Below are positions 7,134-14,190 of a stretch of DNA of 19,625 nucleotides, piece by piece (positions within the stretch are counted from its first letter, which is position 1; every line of letters begins with the position of its first letter). The notes beneath the pieces were generated by a model. The model saw only the letters and a list, made by a program, of their open reading frames with translations. It had not been told where the DNA came from and did no database searches. Where the stretch lies: assembly GCA_029777735.1 (NCBI GenBank), contig JAKORR010000964.1, forward strand, positions 1-19,625. Direction: 5' to 3'. This DNA is from Armatimonadota bacterium (lineage in GTDB: Bacteria; Armatimonadota; Zipacnadia; Zipacnadales; FEN-943). The position numbers and the translations under genes are program-made.

Positions 7134-7954
7134 GCCGGGCGCTGCAGCCCCTTTATATAAGCAGTGGCGGGATGAGGCTACACGGTCTTCTACACGGTTC
7201 TGGTGACGGAGCTGTTGTGGTGCTGGCCGAACCCTTCGCTGAGGAAGCCAAGTGTGCGCGCCGTGTGCTCACAGAGGTCTGTTGGGCACTGGTAGACGGT
7301 GGGCTAAGAGTGCTGAGGTTCGATTACCGGGGCTGCGGCGACAGCGATGGCGAATTCGAGAGCTTCGACCTGGATGCGTGGCGGGAGGACCTGCGGGCAG
7401 CAATTGCTTACGCGAGGGACACGCTCGCGCCCCGTGGTCTTGGGCTGATGGGAGTGCGCCTTGGGGCTGTATTCGCTGCCGAGACCGGTGGGGAGGTTGG
7501 GGCCAATGCGCTGGTGCTGGTGGCGCCACTGCTGGACGGGCAGATGTACTGGCGCGAGCAGTTCCGCCGTACGCTCATCAAGGCACGGATGACCCAGGGA
7601 GATCAGGTTTCTGCCGAAGAGCTTCGCGCCGGTGAGCAGAACGAATACTTTGACCTTGGCGGCTGGTTGGTACCCCGTAGGATGAGAGCCCAGCTCGAGG
7701 CGGTGAACCTGGGGCCAGGGCGCGTGCCTGACTTTGGAGGGCCTTGTCTGGTAGTTGATGTGGGCGCACGCCTGGAACCCAGTCCGCCACTCAAGACCCT
7801 GGCTGAAGGATACACCCATGGCGAGGTATTGGCTGTGCGATTGGAGCCCTTCTGGCAGCGTATTGGGCTGGTGGATGGTACGCTCCTTGCGCAGATACTT
7901 GCCGGATGGCTGGGGGAGAAGGGGCTTGGGTGTATGGCAGTGGCGCCGCGGTGA
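7130..7954 (+). CDS. Alpha/beta hydrolase resembling exosortase A system-associated hydrolase 2
   Basis: The 274-residue protein has an alpha/beta-hydrolase N-terminal half. EPFAEEAKCARRV (34-46) and FDYRGCGDSDGEF (64-76) closely resemble what I remember of the 'hydrolase 2' family found next to exosortase A and polysaccharide genes in PEP-CTERM loci. At the nucleophile elbow the sequence is GVRLG (108-112), so R110 stands where Ser is expected; I recall a similar GLRLG in that family but cannot verify it. If so, it may not be a serine hydrolase and may act as a partner or binding protein. It overlaps the ACP stop by 4 bases and precedes the hydrolase 1-like gene by 21. The reaction is unknown; acyl transfer or release from ACP is a contextual guess. 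Confidence 0.8.
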   Translation: MSRALQPLYISSGGMRLHGLLHGSGDGAVVVLAEPFAEEAKCARRVLTEVCWALVDGGLRVLRFDYRGCGDSDGEFESFDLDAWREDLRAAIAYARDTLAPRGLGLMGVRLGAVFAAETGGEVGANALVLVAPLLDGQMYWREQFRRTLIKARMTQGDQVSAEELRAGEQNEYFDLGGWLVPRRMRAQLEAVNLGPGRVPDFGGPCLVVDVGARLEPSPPLKTLAEGYTHGEVLAVRLEPFWQRIGLVDGTLLAQILAGWLGEKGLGCMAVAPR

Positions 7955-7975
7955 TTCTCCAGCCACAAGAACCCA

Positions 7976-8827
7976 ATGGAGCAACACTTCGTCTTCACGA
8001 ATGAAGCGGAACAACTACTGGGCGTGTTGCACCTGCCGGAGCGCCCCGCGCGGGCGGGTATAGTGTTTCTTCATGGTTGGCCTGGATACAGGGTGGGTGC
8101 TCATCGGTTGGCGGTGAAGGCGGCACGGGCCGCAGCAAAGCGTGGTTTCGCATCGCTGCGCTTCGACTTCCGCGGACGTGGTGACAGTGAGGGAGCTACG
8201 GCGGACGCGAATCTTGTGACAATGATTGCGGACGCCGTGGTGGCGGTCGAGGAGCTGCGTCGTAGGGTAGACGTGGAGACAATTGTGTATCTGGGGGATT
8301 GCTCGGGCTGTGAGGTGGCGGTCGGTGCGGGGCCGCTCACGCCTGGCTTGCGGGCCATGGCTCTGTGGTCGGCGCCTATCATCGGTGGCGAGCGAAGGGC
8401 GGCCGACACCGCCAAGCGTTGGTCGATCTACTCGGCCTATGCGCGTAAGCTGTTCTCAGTCGAATCATGGCGCAAGCTTCTGAGAGGAGCGGTAAGGTGG
8501 GATCTGGTGCGGCGGGCGTTGGCGCGCGGCGGCAAGGGCAAGGGCGAGGAGGGCGCCGCGGTAGATCAGGAAATCGACTGGGACGGCTCGTTTCTGCAGT
8601 TTGGGGGGCCCAGGCTCTTCGTCTATGGTGGAGCCGACCCCGTGACGGCCTCGTGTATCGACTTCTATCGGGCGCTGTGTAGGCGTGCCCAGGCACCTTT
8701 CGAGCTGTACGTCGTCGAAGGCGCTAACCATGCCTTCTACTCGGCCGCGTGGGAGCGCGAGGTCATTCAGGTGACGCTGGATTGGCTTGAGGGCGTGGCC
8801 GGCCACAGCGACGGTACGGGCCGATAA
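7976..8827 (+). CDS. Alpha/beta hydrolase resembling exosortase A system-associated hydrolase 1
   Basis: The 283-residue protein has an alpha/beta-hydrolase fold. It contains HGWPGYRVGAHR (33-44), recalling the GGPQYRVGSHR region I remember from exosortase-associated hydrolase 1, then LRFDFRGRGDSEG (61-73). The elbow LGDCSG (106-111) places Cys (C109) at the nucleophile position. The rest of the triad appears intact: D221 in VYGGADPVT and H252 in EGANHAFY. A Cys-Asp-His set suggests a thioesterase or acyltransferase acting on thioesters, which would suit an ACP-bound acyl chain. A basic Gly-rich insert (185-192, GGKGKGEE) lies in the lid region. The ribosome site is weak. The pairing of hydrolase 2 then hydrolase 1 beside an ACP and glycosyltransferases matches PEP-CTERM-type loci, although no exosortase is visible here. 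Confidence 0.82.
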   Translation: MEQHFVFTNEAEQLLGVLHLPERPARAGIVFLHGWPGYRVGAHRLAVKAARAAAKRGFASLRFDFRGRGDSEGATADANLVTMIADAVVAVEELRRRVDVETIVYLGDCSGCEVAVGAGPLTPGLRAMALWSAPIIGGERRAADTAKRWSIYSAYARKLFSVESWRKLLRGAVRWDLVRRALARGGKGKGEEGAAVDQEIDWDGSFLQFGGPRLFVYGGADPVTASCIDFYRALCRRAQAPFELYVVEGANHAFYSAAWEREVIQVTLDWLEGVAGHSDGTGR

Positions 8828-8880
8828 AGACGCTCCCGGCAGCGCAGAGCCGAGTTCCCCCGAACAACCAGCATCGGCGT

Positions 8881-10068
8881 GTGCAGACACACGCGGCTTG
8901 TGGTGTGGTGATCAGGATCCGCGTCCTGTATGTGAATCATGTCTCCCAGGTTAGCGGGGCCGAGCGAACGCTGTTAGATCTGCTGTCGGCCCTACCGCGT
9001 TCGGTGGAGCGGAGGCTGGCCTGTCCCGGGCCAGAGGAAGCACCGCTGCCTCGGGCCGCGCGTGACAGAGGCGTCGATTGGGTTCCCTTGCGCGGTTGGC
9101 GCCCCCACCGCAAACCTCCCTGGCGCTTGCTCGCGGACTTGCTGGGCTATCGGGGCGCCACACGCAACCTGTTGCGAGTGGTGGAGGAATCTAGTCCTGA
9201 CCTCCTGCACGCCAACAGTCTACCAACCGCGCTACTGGCGATGGGCTGCAGGAATCGGCCTCCCGTACTGTGGCACGCGCGGGATCTACGATTGCCTGAG
9301 CACGTGGTACGGGTGCTGCTGGCGCAAGTGGACCGGGTAATCGCGATCTCGCAGTGCGTCGCGGAGCGGCTGGTGGCACTGGCGCCCGGCGAAAAGGACA
9401 AGATTGCTGTTGTGTACAATGGCGTGGACCTGGCAGCTCTGGATGGAACGCCGCGGGGCGACGATGTTTTGGAGAGTCTGGGAGTGCCCACCAATCGGCC
9501 ACTGGTGGGGATAGTTGCACAGCTTGTGCCCTGGAAGCGACTTGACGTGTTTCTCAATGCCGCGGGTCAGGTAGCGAAGGTTTGCGAAGCGCATTTCGTT
9601 GTCCTGGGGGCCGATCTTTTCGGCGAGCATCGGTGCTATGGCGCGAGGCTAAAGGCCCATGCCGAGCGCTTGGGACTGAAGGGGCGTGTCCACTGGCTGG
9701 GGTGGCGCGAGGATGCGTGGGCGATCGTGAGGAGCCTAAAAGTATATCTGCACACAGCTGACAGTGAGCCTCTGGGGCGTGCGATTCTCGAGGCCATGGC
9801 CCTGAGGGTGCCGTGTGTGGCGCCGGGAGCCTGTGGGCCCGCCGAGATCATCGAGGACGGCGTGACCGGCTTGCTATTCCCGCCGGGGTCGGCGACGGGG
9901 GCAGCGGAGGCTTGCCTGCGGCTCTTGGGAGACACTGCTCTGGCCGAGGAAGTGGCCCGGCGGGCGCGGTGCAGCGTGGAAGAAAGGTTCAACGCCCACA
10001 GGATGGCCGAGGAAATGGTCCGCGAGTACCAATTACTAGTGGGGCGAGGACATGACAGCCCTGTTTGA
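8881..10068 (+). CDS. Family 4 glycosyltransferase (GT-B fold)
   Basis: This is a 395-residue GT-B protein. The N-terminal Rossmann part starts RVLYVNHVSQVSGAERTLLDLL (residues 14-35 in this numbering, with the SGAE acceptor-side loop). The C-terminal donor half has VVYNGVDL, GIVAQLVPWKRLD, HWLGWREDAW, and the EX7E pair E296/E304 in SEPLGRAILEAMA. It is a retaining cytoplasmic glycosyltransferase using a nucleotide sugar. The start is uncertain: GTG 8881 gives the longest frame, but GTG 8908 would give MIRIRVLYVNH, the more family-like N-terminus. Neither has a clear ribosome site. The gene opens the glycan block, about 50 bases after hydrolase 1, and its end overlaps the next gene by 17 bases. 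Confidence 0.92.
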   Translation: MQTHAACGVVIRIRVLYVNHVSQVSGAERTLLDLLSALPRSVERRLACPGPEEAPLPRAARDRGVDWVPLRGWRPHRKPPWRLLADLLGYRGATRNLLRVVEESSPDLLHANSLPTALLAMGCRNRPPVLWHARDLRLPEHVVRVLLAQVDRVIAISQCVAERLVALAPGEKDKIAVVYNGVDLAALDGTPRGDDVLESLGVPTNRPLVGIVAQLVPWKRLDVFLNAAGQVAKVCEAHFVVLGADLFGEHRCYGARLKAHAERLGLKGRVHWLGWREDAWAIVRSLKVYLHTADSEPLGRAILEAMALRVPCVAPGACGPAEIIEDGVTGLLFPPGSATGAAEACLRLLGDTALAEEVARRARCSVEERFNAHRMAEEMVREYQLLVGRGHDSPV

Positions 10069-11158
10069 CGCCTTGCTGCTGGGCGGACCGAGGTCAGGCG
10101 TCGAAGTGGCGGTCGCAGAGACAGCCAAGGCGCTCCACGAACTGGCTGCCGACAAAGTGACCTTCGCTGTACGTTCGGCCCTGACAAGCGAGGACGATTG
10201 GCCCCGCGAGGCGGATACGCTGGTCGCCCCGTCGTGGGCAAGAGGGCGCGCAGGTCGCATCCTGGCCGAGCAGTTTTGGCTGCCGCGGGCGGCGCGGGGC
10301 CACAGGATACTGCACGGCCCAGCATATGTGCTTCCTCTGGCGTGGCGGGGCGCAGCAGTGCTCACCATCTACGACTTGATCGCGCTCGCATACCCACAGT
10401 GGGCCAAGAGCACGAACTCACTGCATTACCGCTTCGTCGTTCCCCGTAGTGTGCGACGCGCGAACGTGGTAATCGTGCCCTCGGCCGTGGTCGCTGAAGA
10501 GGTCAGTGAGCTGCTTGGGGTGCCGGAGGCCAAGATCCGAGTACTGTCGCTGGGGGTGCGCGATGTGTTTCGGAAGCCGCCCGAGAGGAGAGAGGTCGAG
10601 GACTTTGAGCAGCGCTATGGACTCGGGCGGCCTTACTTCGCGGTAGTTGGGAACATCGAGCCGAAAAAGAATGTGAGGGGTATAGTGAGAGCCTTCGAGA
10701 TAGCCGCCGTGCAAGTGCCGCACGACCTGGTGATAGCAGGGCGGATCGGGTGGCGCTGCAGAGAGGACCTTGAGGCTATTAAGAATAGCCCGGTCAGGAA
10801 TAGAATCCATGTGGTGGGACGGCCAAGCGACGCAGACCTTCGCTGTCTCTACCGAGGTTGCACAGCTCTGGTACAATGGTCGCTATACGAGGGCTTCGGG
10901 CTTGTACCGCTCGAGGGAATGGCTTGTGGCGCGGCGGTGATCATATCGAACGGTGGGGCCCTTCCTGAGGTGGCAGGGCCAGGCGCCCACAAGGTCAGAC
11001 TTGGGGAGCCTAGTGAACTGGCGGAGGCGATGGTTTGGCTGGCGGAGGACTCGGTCGCGCGGCGAGAGCTTGCGCAGGCCGGGCTACAATGGTCGCAGCA
11101 GTTCTCCTGGCGCATACACGCCGAGAAGGTGTTGCAAATTTACCACGAGGTAGGGTGA
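10052..11158 (+). CDS. Family 4 glycosyltransferase, MtfB/mannosyltransferase-like
   Basis: This 368-residue GT-B protein begins with the SGVEVAVAETAKAL loop typical of the MtfB-like GT4 subgroup. It has TIYDLIALAYPQW (105-117), VPSAVVAEEV (142-151), the donor-phosphate motif VVGNIEPKKN (198-207), and an EX7E pair at E280/E288 in LYEGFGLVPLEGMACG. MtfB-like enzymes transfer mannose or related sugars onto lipid-linked oligosaccharides, so that is the best guess for its donor. ATG 10052 lies within the end of the previous gene, and its own stop at 11156-11158 overlaps a possible GTG start of the next gene. Such packing supports co-translation of a pathway-specific set. Confidence 0.92.
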   Translation: MTALFDALLLGGPRSGVEVAVAETAKALHELAADKVTFAVRSALTSEDDWPREADTLVAPSWARGRAGRILAEQFWLPRAARGHRILHGPAYVLPLAWRGAAVLTIYDLIALAYPQWAKSTNSLHYRFVVPRSVRRANVVIVPSAVVAEEVSELLGVPEAKIRVLSLGVRDVFRKPPERREVEDFEQRYGLGRPYFAVVGNIEPKKNVRGIVRAFEIAAVQVPHDLVIAGRIGWRCREDLEAIKNSPVRNRIHVVGRPSDADLRCLYRGCTALVQWSLYEGFGLVPLEGMACGAAVIISNGGALPEVAGPGAHKVRLGEPSELAEAMVWLAEDSVARRELAQAGLQWSQQFSWRIHAEKVLQIYHEVG

Positions 11159-11226
11159 GGCTTCGGCAGGCTCGGGCGGCGGGAGACCGGGTTTCTGCCC
11201 TTGGGGGCTCTCGGAGGTCTCAGCTC

Positions 11227-12516
11227 TTGGGTCAAGAGGCAAAGCGGCAAACGAAACAATCAGAGAAGCCGCCGCCTCGGCGATGCCGCCGGGCCAGAAG
11301 CCTGGTGTACATCTTCAGCCGCTTTCCCACGGTGTCGGAGACCTTTCTGTTGCGGGAGATCAACGCCTTGGATCAGGCGGGTCTCAGGATACAGGTTGTG
11401 GCGTTGGCGCTTGGGGAGGACCAGGCAGTTCATGAGGCAGCTAAGCCGTGGCTCGAGAAGGGCGTGATCTATCGACCACCGCTGCGCAGTGGACGGCTGT
11501 GGTATGCTGGGGCCGTCGCGGCACTGCTGTGGCCTGTGGGATGGACGAGCGCCGTCCGCATGGCACTGGGGCTGTTGTGGCGTCATCCCGCCCGGGCGCA
11601 CGAGATTCTTGTCTCGCTGCTGACGGCCGCCTACTTCGCCTGGGCGCTGCCGCACGGTGACGTGGCGCACATACATGCTACCTTTGCCAGCGTGCCGGCA
11701 ACAGTGGGGCTATTCCTCGCCGAGATCTTGGGCGTGAGCTTCAGCTTCGCGGCCCACGCGCGTGACCTATTCACCAATGAGGCCAGTTTCCTAGACGTGA
11801 AGGCGCGAGAAGCCGAGTTCGCTGTGACGTGCACAGAGGTGGGCTGTCATCACCTGCGTCAGTACTTCCCGGTGAGGGCGCGCAGTCGTTTGCAGATGAT
11901 ACGGCACGGCGTGGACTTGACGCGCTTTGCTGCGCTACCGCATAGGCTATCGAAGCGTCCGTATATACTATCCGCCGGGCGACTGGTGCCGAAAAAGGGA
12001 TACCCACATTTGTTGCGGGCTGCCGCGGTGCTGGTAAACCGCGACTTCGACTTCGACCTACACATCTTCGGATCAGGGCCGCAACGCGACGAACTGGAGC
12101 AGTTGATCAACGGGCTGCAATTGCGTGACTGCGTACACCTGCACCCGGCCGTGACCGAGCAGGGAATGCTTGCGGCCTTCCAGCAGGCAGACATCTTTGT
12201 ATTGGCCTCGGTGCAGGGCCCAGATGGCGACAACGAAGGAGTACCCAATGTGTTGGTCGAGGCGCTGGCGATGCAGGTGCCTGCTGTGGCCAGCCGGACT
12301 GGCGGCATACCGGAGCTGATTCAGGATGGTGTGACTGGCCTGCTGGCCGAGCCCGGCGACCACATAGATCTGGCAAACCAGCTCCAGCGCCTGCTTACGG
12401 ATAGCAACCTGCGCTTGACCCTTGCCACAGCCGGGCGGGTGAAGGTAGAACGCGAATATGACCTGCAGAGCAACACCCAACGCCTCTATGACCTGATGCG
12501 CCAGGTAGCGAGGTAG
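11227..12516 (+). CDS. Family 4 glycosyltransferase, WcaL/AmsK-like
   Basis: The protein starts its conserved part with LVYIFSRFPTVSETFLLREI, the signature of WcaL/AmsK-type colanic acid and amylovoran glycosyltransferases and of related enzymes in exosortase-type loci. HATFASVPA and FAAHARDLF follow in the N-domain. GRLVPKKG (251-258) and the EX7E pair E337/E345 in DNEGVPNVLVEALA lie in the donor domain. I chose TTG 11227 (429 residues) because GGAGGT at 11213-11218 lies an ideal 8 bases upstream. GTG 11155, overlapping the previous stop, would give 453 residues and GTG 11305 a shorter protein. In all cases the stretch before LVYIF is basic and low-complexity, unlike the family. The acceptor is probably a lipid-linked oligosaccharide. 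Confidence 0.88.
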   Translation: MGQEAKRQTKQSEKPPPRRCRRARSLVYIFSRFPTVSETFLLREINALDQAGLRIQVVALALGEDQAVHEAAKPWLEKGVIYRPPLRSGRLWYAGAVAALLWPVGWTSAVRMALGLLWRHPARAHEILVSLLTAAYFAWALPHGDVAHIHATFASVPATVGLFLAEILGVSFSFAAHARDLFTNEASFLDVKAREAEFAVTCTEVGCHHLRQYFPVRARSRLQMIRHGVDLTRFAALPHRLSKRPYILSAGRLVPKKGYPHLLRAAAVLVNRDFDFDLHIFGSGPQRDELEQLINGLQLRDCVHLHPAVTEQGMLAAFQQADIFVLASVQGPDGDNEGVPNVLVEALAMQVPAVASRTGGIPELIQDGVTGLLAEPGDHIDLANQLQRLLTDSNLRLTLATAGRVKVEREYDLQSNTQRLYDLMRQVAR

Positions 12517-12522
12517 CAGCCA

Positions 12523-14190
12523 ATGGACGATGAGGCAATCCCGACCCCCGAGTCCGAAAGTGACTCGCTTGGCAAGGCCGGACGACAAATGACCGTGGCG
12601 GCTGTGATCATTAGTGTCTTCCTGCTCGTGGGAAAGCTGGCGGGTTACGCTAAACACATGGTTGTGGCTCACTACTTTGGCAAGAGTCGGGTCACGGACG
12701 CCTTTTATAACGTATACAACGCGATAATTTTCAACTTATACACGAAGGTTGAGAATCTAATGCGGCCCACGTACTTGCCTGAGTTTGTGCACGTACGTGA
12801 CCGAGAGGGGGAGGAACGGGCATGGGAGGTGGCCAGCGGCGCGGCGCTCATGCAAGCGACCGTGCTCGTGGTTGTGGCGACTCTGCTGATGGTCTTCGCC
12901 CGGCAACTGATCACACGAATGTGGCCCGAGTTGTCCTCCGACCCTCACACACTGGAACTGGCCGTCGTGATGCTGCGGATCATGGCGCCGGCGCTGGTGC
13001 TGTTCAGCCTGTCGATCATGCCTGAGCTGACGCTACACTCCTACAAGCGATTCACACTGCCAGCCGTGGCCGAGGCGGCTTTCCGTATAGGCACGGTGTT
13101 GGTGCTCGTAGCGGCGCTCCATCTCCTATGGCAACCCGAGGACCCACGGGCGATCTATGCTACAGCTCTGGGTGTCGCCCTGGGCGGAGCACTGCGCCTA
13201 ATCGTGCAGCTTCCGGGTGTAGCGCGCTGGTTCAAGCTCCTGCGACTAGTGGCCTTCTGGCGCGATCCAAGTATTCGCTTGATGCTTGGCCTAATGGTGC
13301 CAGTAATCGCAGGGCTAATCTTCTCCTTCCTGCGGACCCTGGCGGATAGCGTCTTCGCGGACAGGATTGAGGAAGGCGCCTATACGTGCCTCACCTTCGG
13401 GCGGGCCATGACCGACGCACCGCTACAGATTCTGCCCCTCGCTGTGAGCTTCGTAGTTTACCCCTTCCTCTCGCAGTGGGCAGCTCAAGACGATCGAGTA
13501 AAGTCGGGGCTGACGCTGGTGGCGATGACGCGGGCCATGGTCTTCCTCTTCCTGCCGGCCACGGTGGGGATGATGGTGCTGGCGCGGCCCATCATCCGCC
13601 TGCTGTTCGAACACGGCAAGTTCGGAGCTGAGGGCGTGGATATGGCGTCGCTGGCGCTCTACTGCTACGCGCCGGCAGTTGTTTTCGTGGCCGTAGAAGG
13701 TAGTGTCAACAAGTGGTACTTCGCCATGAAGGACACTGTGGTTCCCAACATCGTTGGAATCATCGGGGTCCTTCTGCACATCGCCATTGGCTGGTATGGG
13801 ACCTTTGTTCTCGGCGGCTCAGTGGCGGTGATTGCCTTGGCTTTTACAGTGAGCAAAAGTCTGAAGGTAGTGGCACTGTACCTGTTACTCTGGGAGCGGA
13901 TTGCTTGTGTCGAGGCCCGGGTTCAGCTCCGTTGGGCTCTCCGGGTGCTCCTAGCGACAGCGGTGATGGCCGTTGTCGTGTGGTTCACGGAGGCCGAACT
14001 GCATGGCCTCCTGGAAACCTGGCAACCGCCTGTGGGCGGGACAAAGACCAAGATGCTAGTCCTGCTCGGTGGCGTGGGGGCGGTAGGTACTGGGATATAT
14101 CTACTGAGCACGTGGCTGTTCGGTGTCCAAGAGGTGCGCTACGCCGCGAAGCGACTGAGGGAAAGGGTGAGCGCCCGCTGTGGCAAGTGA
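12523..14190 (+). CDS. MurJ/MviN-type lipid-linked oligosaccharide flippase (MVF family)
   Basis: This is a 555-residue integral membrane protein with about fourteen hydrophobic segments by eye, preceded by a hydrophilic, acidic N-terminus of about 20 residues. Family features include VGKLAGYAKHMVVAHYFGKS (36-55), the DAFYNVYNAI segment of helix 2, and IRLLFEHGKFGAEG, matching the MurJ helix 9-10 junction. MurJ itself flips lipid II, but MVF paralogues inside polysaccharide clusters probably flip other polyprenyl-linked or lipid-linked glycans, replacing Wzx. Placement between glycosyltransferases, 6 bases after one and overlapping the next by 11, supports such a role here. GAGG at 12510-12513 lies 9 bases before the ATG. 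A housekeeping lipid II flippase cannot be excluded from sequence alone. Confidence 0.92.
   Translation: MDDEAIPTPESESDSLGKAGRQMTVAAVIISVFLLVGKLAGYAKHMVVAHYFGKSRVTDAFYNVYNAIIFNLYTKVENLMRPTYLPEFVHVRDREGEERAWEVASGAALMQATVLVVVATLLMVFARQLITRMWPELSSDPHTLELAVVMLRIMAPALVLFSLSIMPELTLHSYKRFTLPAVAEAAFRIGTVLVLVAALHLLWQPEDPRAIYATALGVALGGALRLIVQLPGVARWFKLLRLVAFWRDPSIRLMLGLMVPVIAGLIFSFLRTLADSVFADRIEEGAYTCLTFGRAMTDAPLQILPLAVSFVVYPFLSQWAAQDDRVKSGLTLVAMTRAMVFLFLPATVGMMVLARPIIRLLFEHGKFGAEGVDMASLALYCYAPAVVFVAVEGSVNKWYFAMKDTVVPNIVGIIGVLLHIAIGWYGTFVLGGSVAVIALAFTVSKSLKVVALYLLLWERIACVEARVQLRWALRVLLATAVMAVVVWFTEAELHGLLETWQPPVGGTKTKMLVLLGGVGAVGTGIYLLSTWLFGVQEVRYAAKRLRERVSARCGK

Noticed and set aside
7304..8014. Minus-strand open frame of about 236 codons opposite hydrolase 2
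   Set aside because: It is antisense to a well-supported alpha/beta hydrolase gene, with no domain and no convincing ribosome site.
207..8827. Aromatic type II polyketide gene cluster
   Set aside because: Although a KS, a Cys-less partner, a KR and an ACP are present, there are no cyclases, aromatases or tailoring oxygenases, and the partner is far shorter than known chain-length factors.
9636..10325. Minus-strand open frame of about 229 codons spanning the junction of two glycosyltransferase genes
   Set aside because: Its composition is typical of a shadow frame, and both plus-strand genes have clear GT4 motifs throughout.
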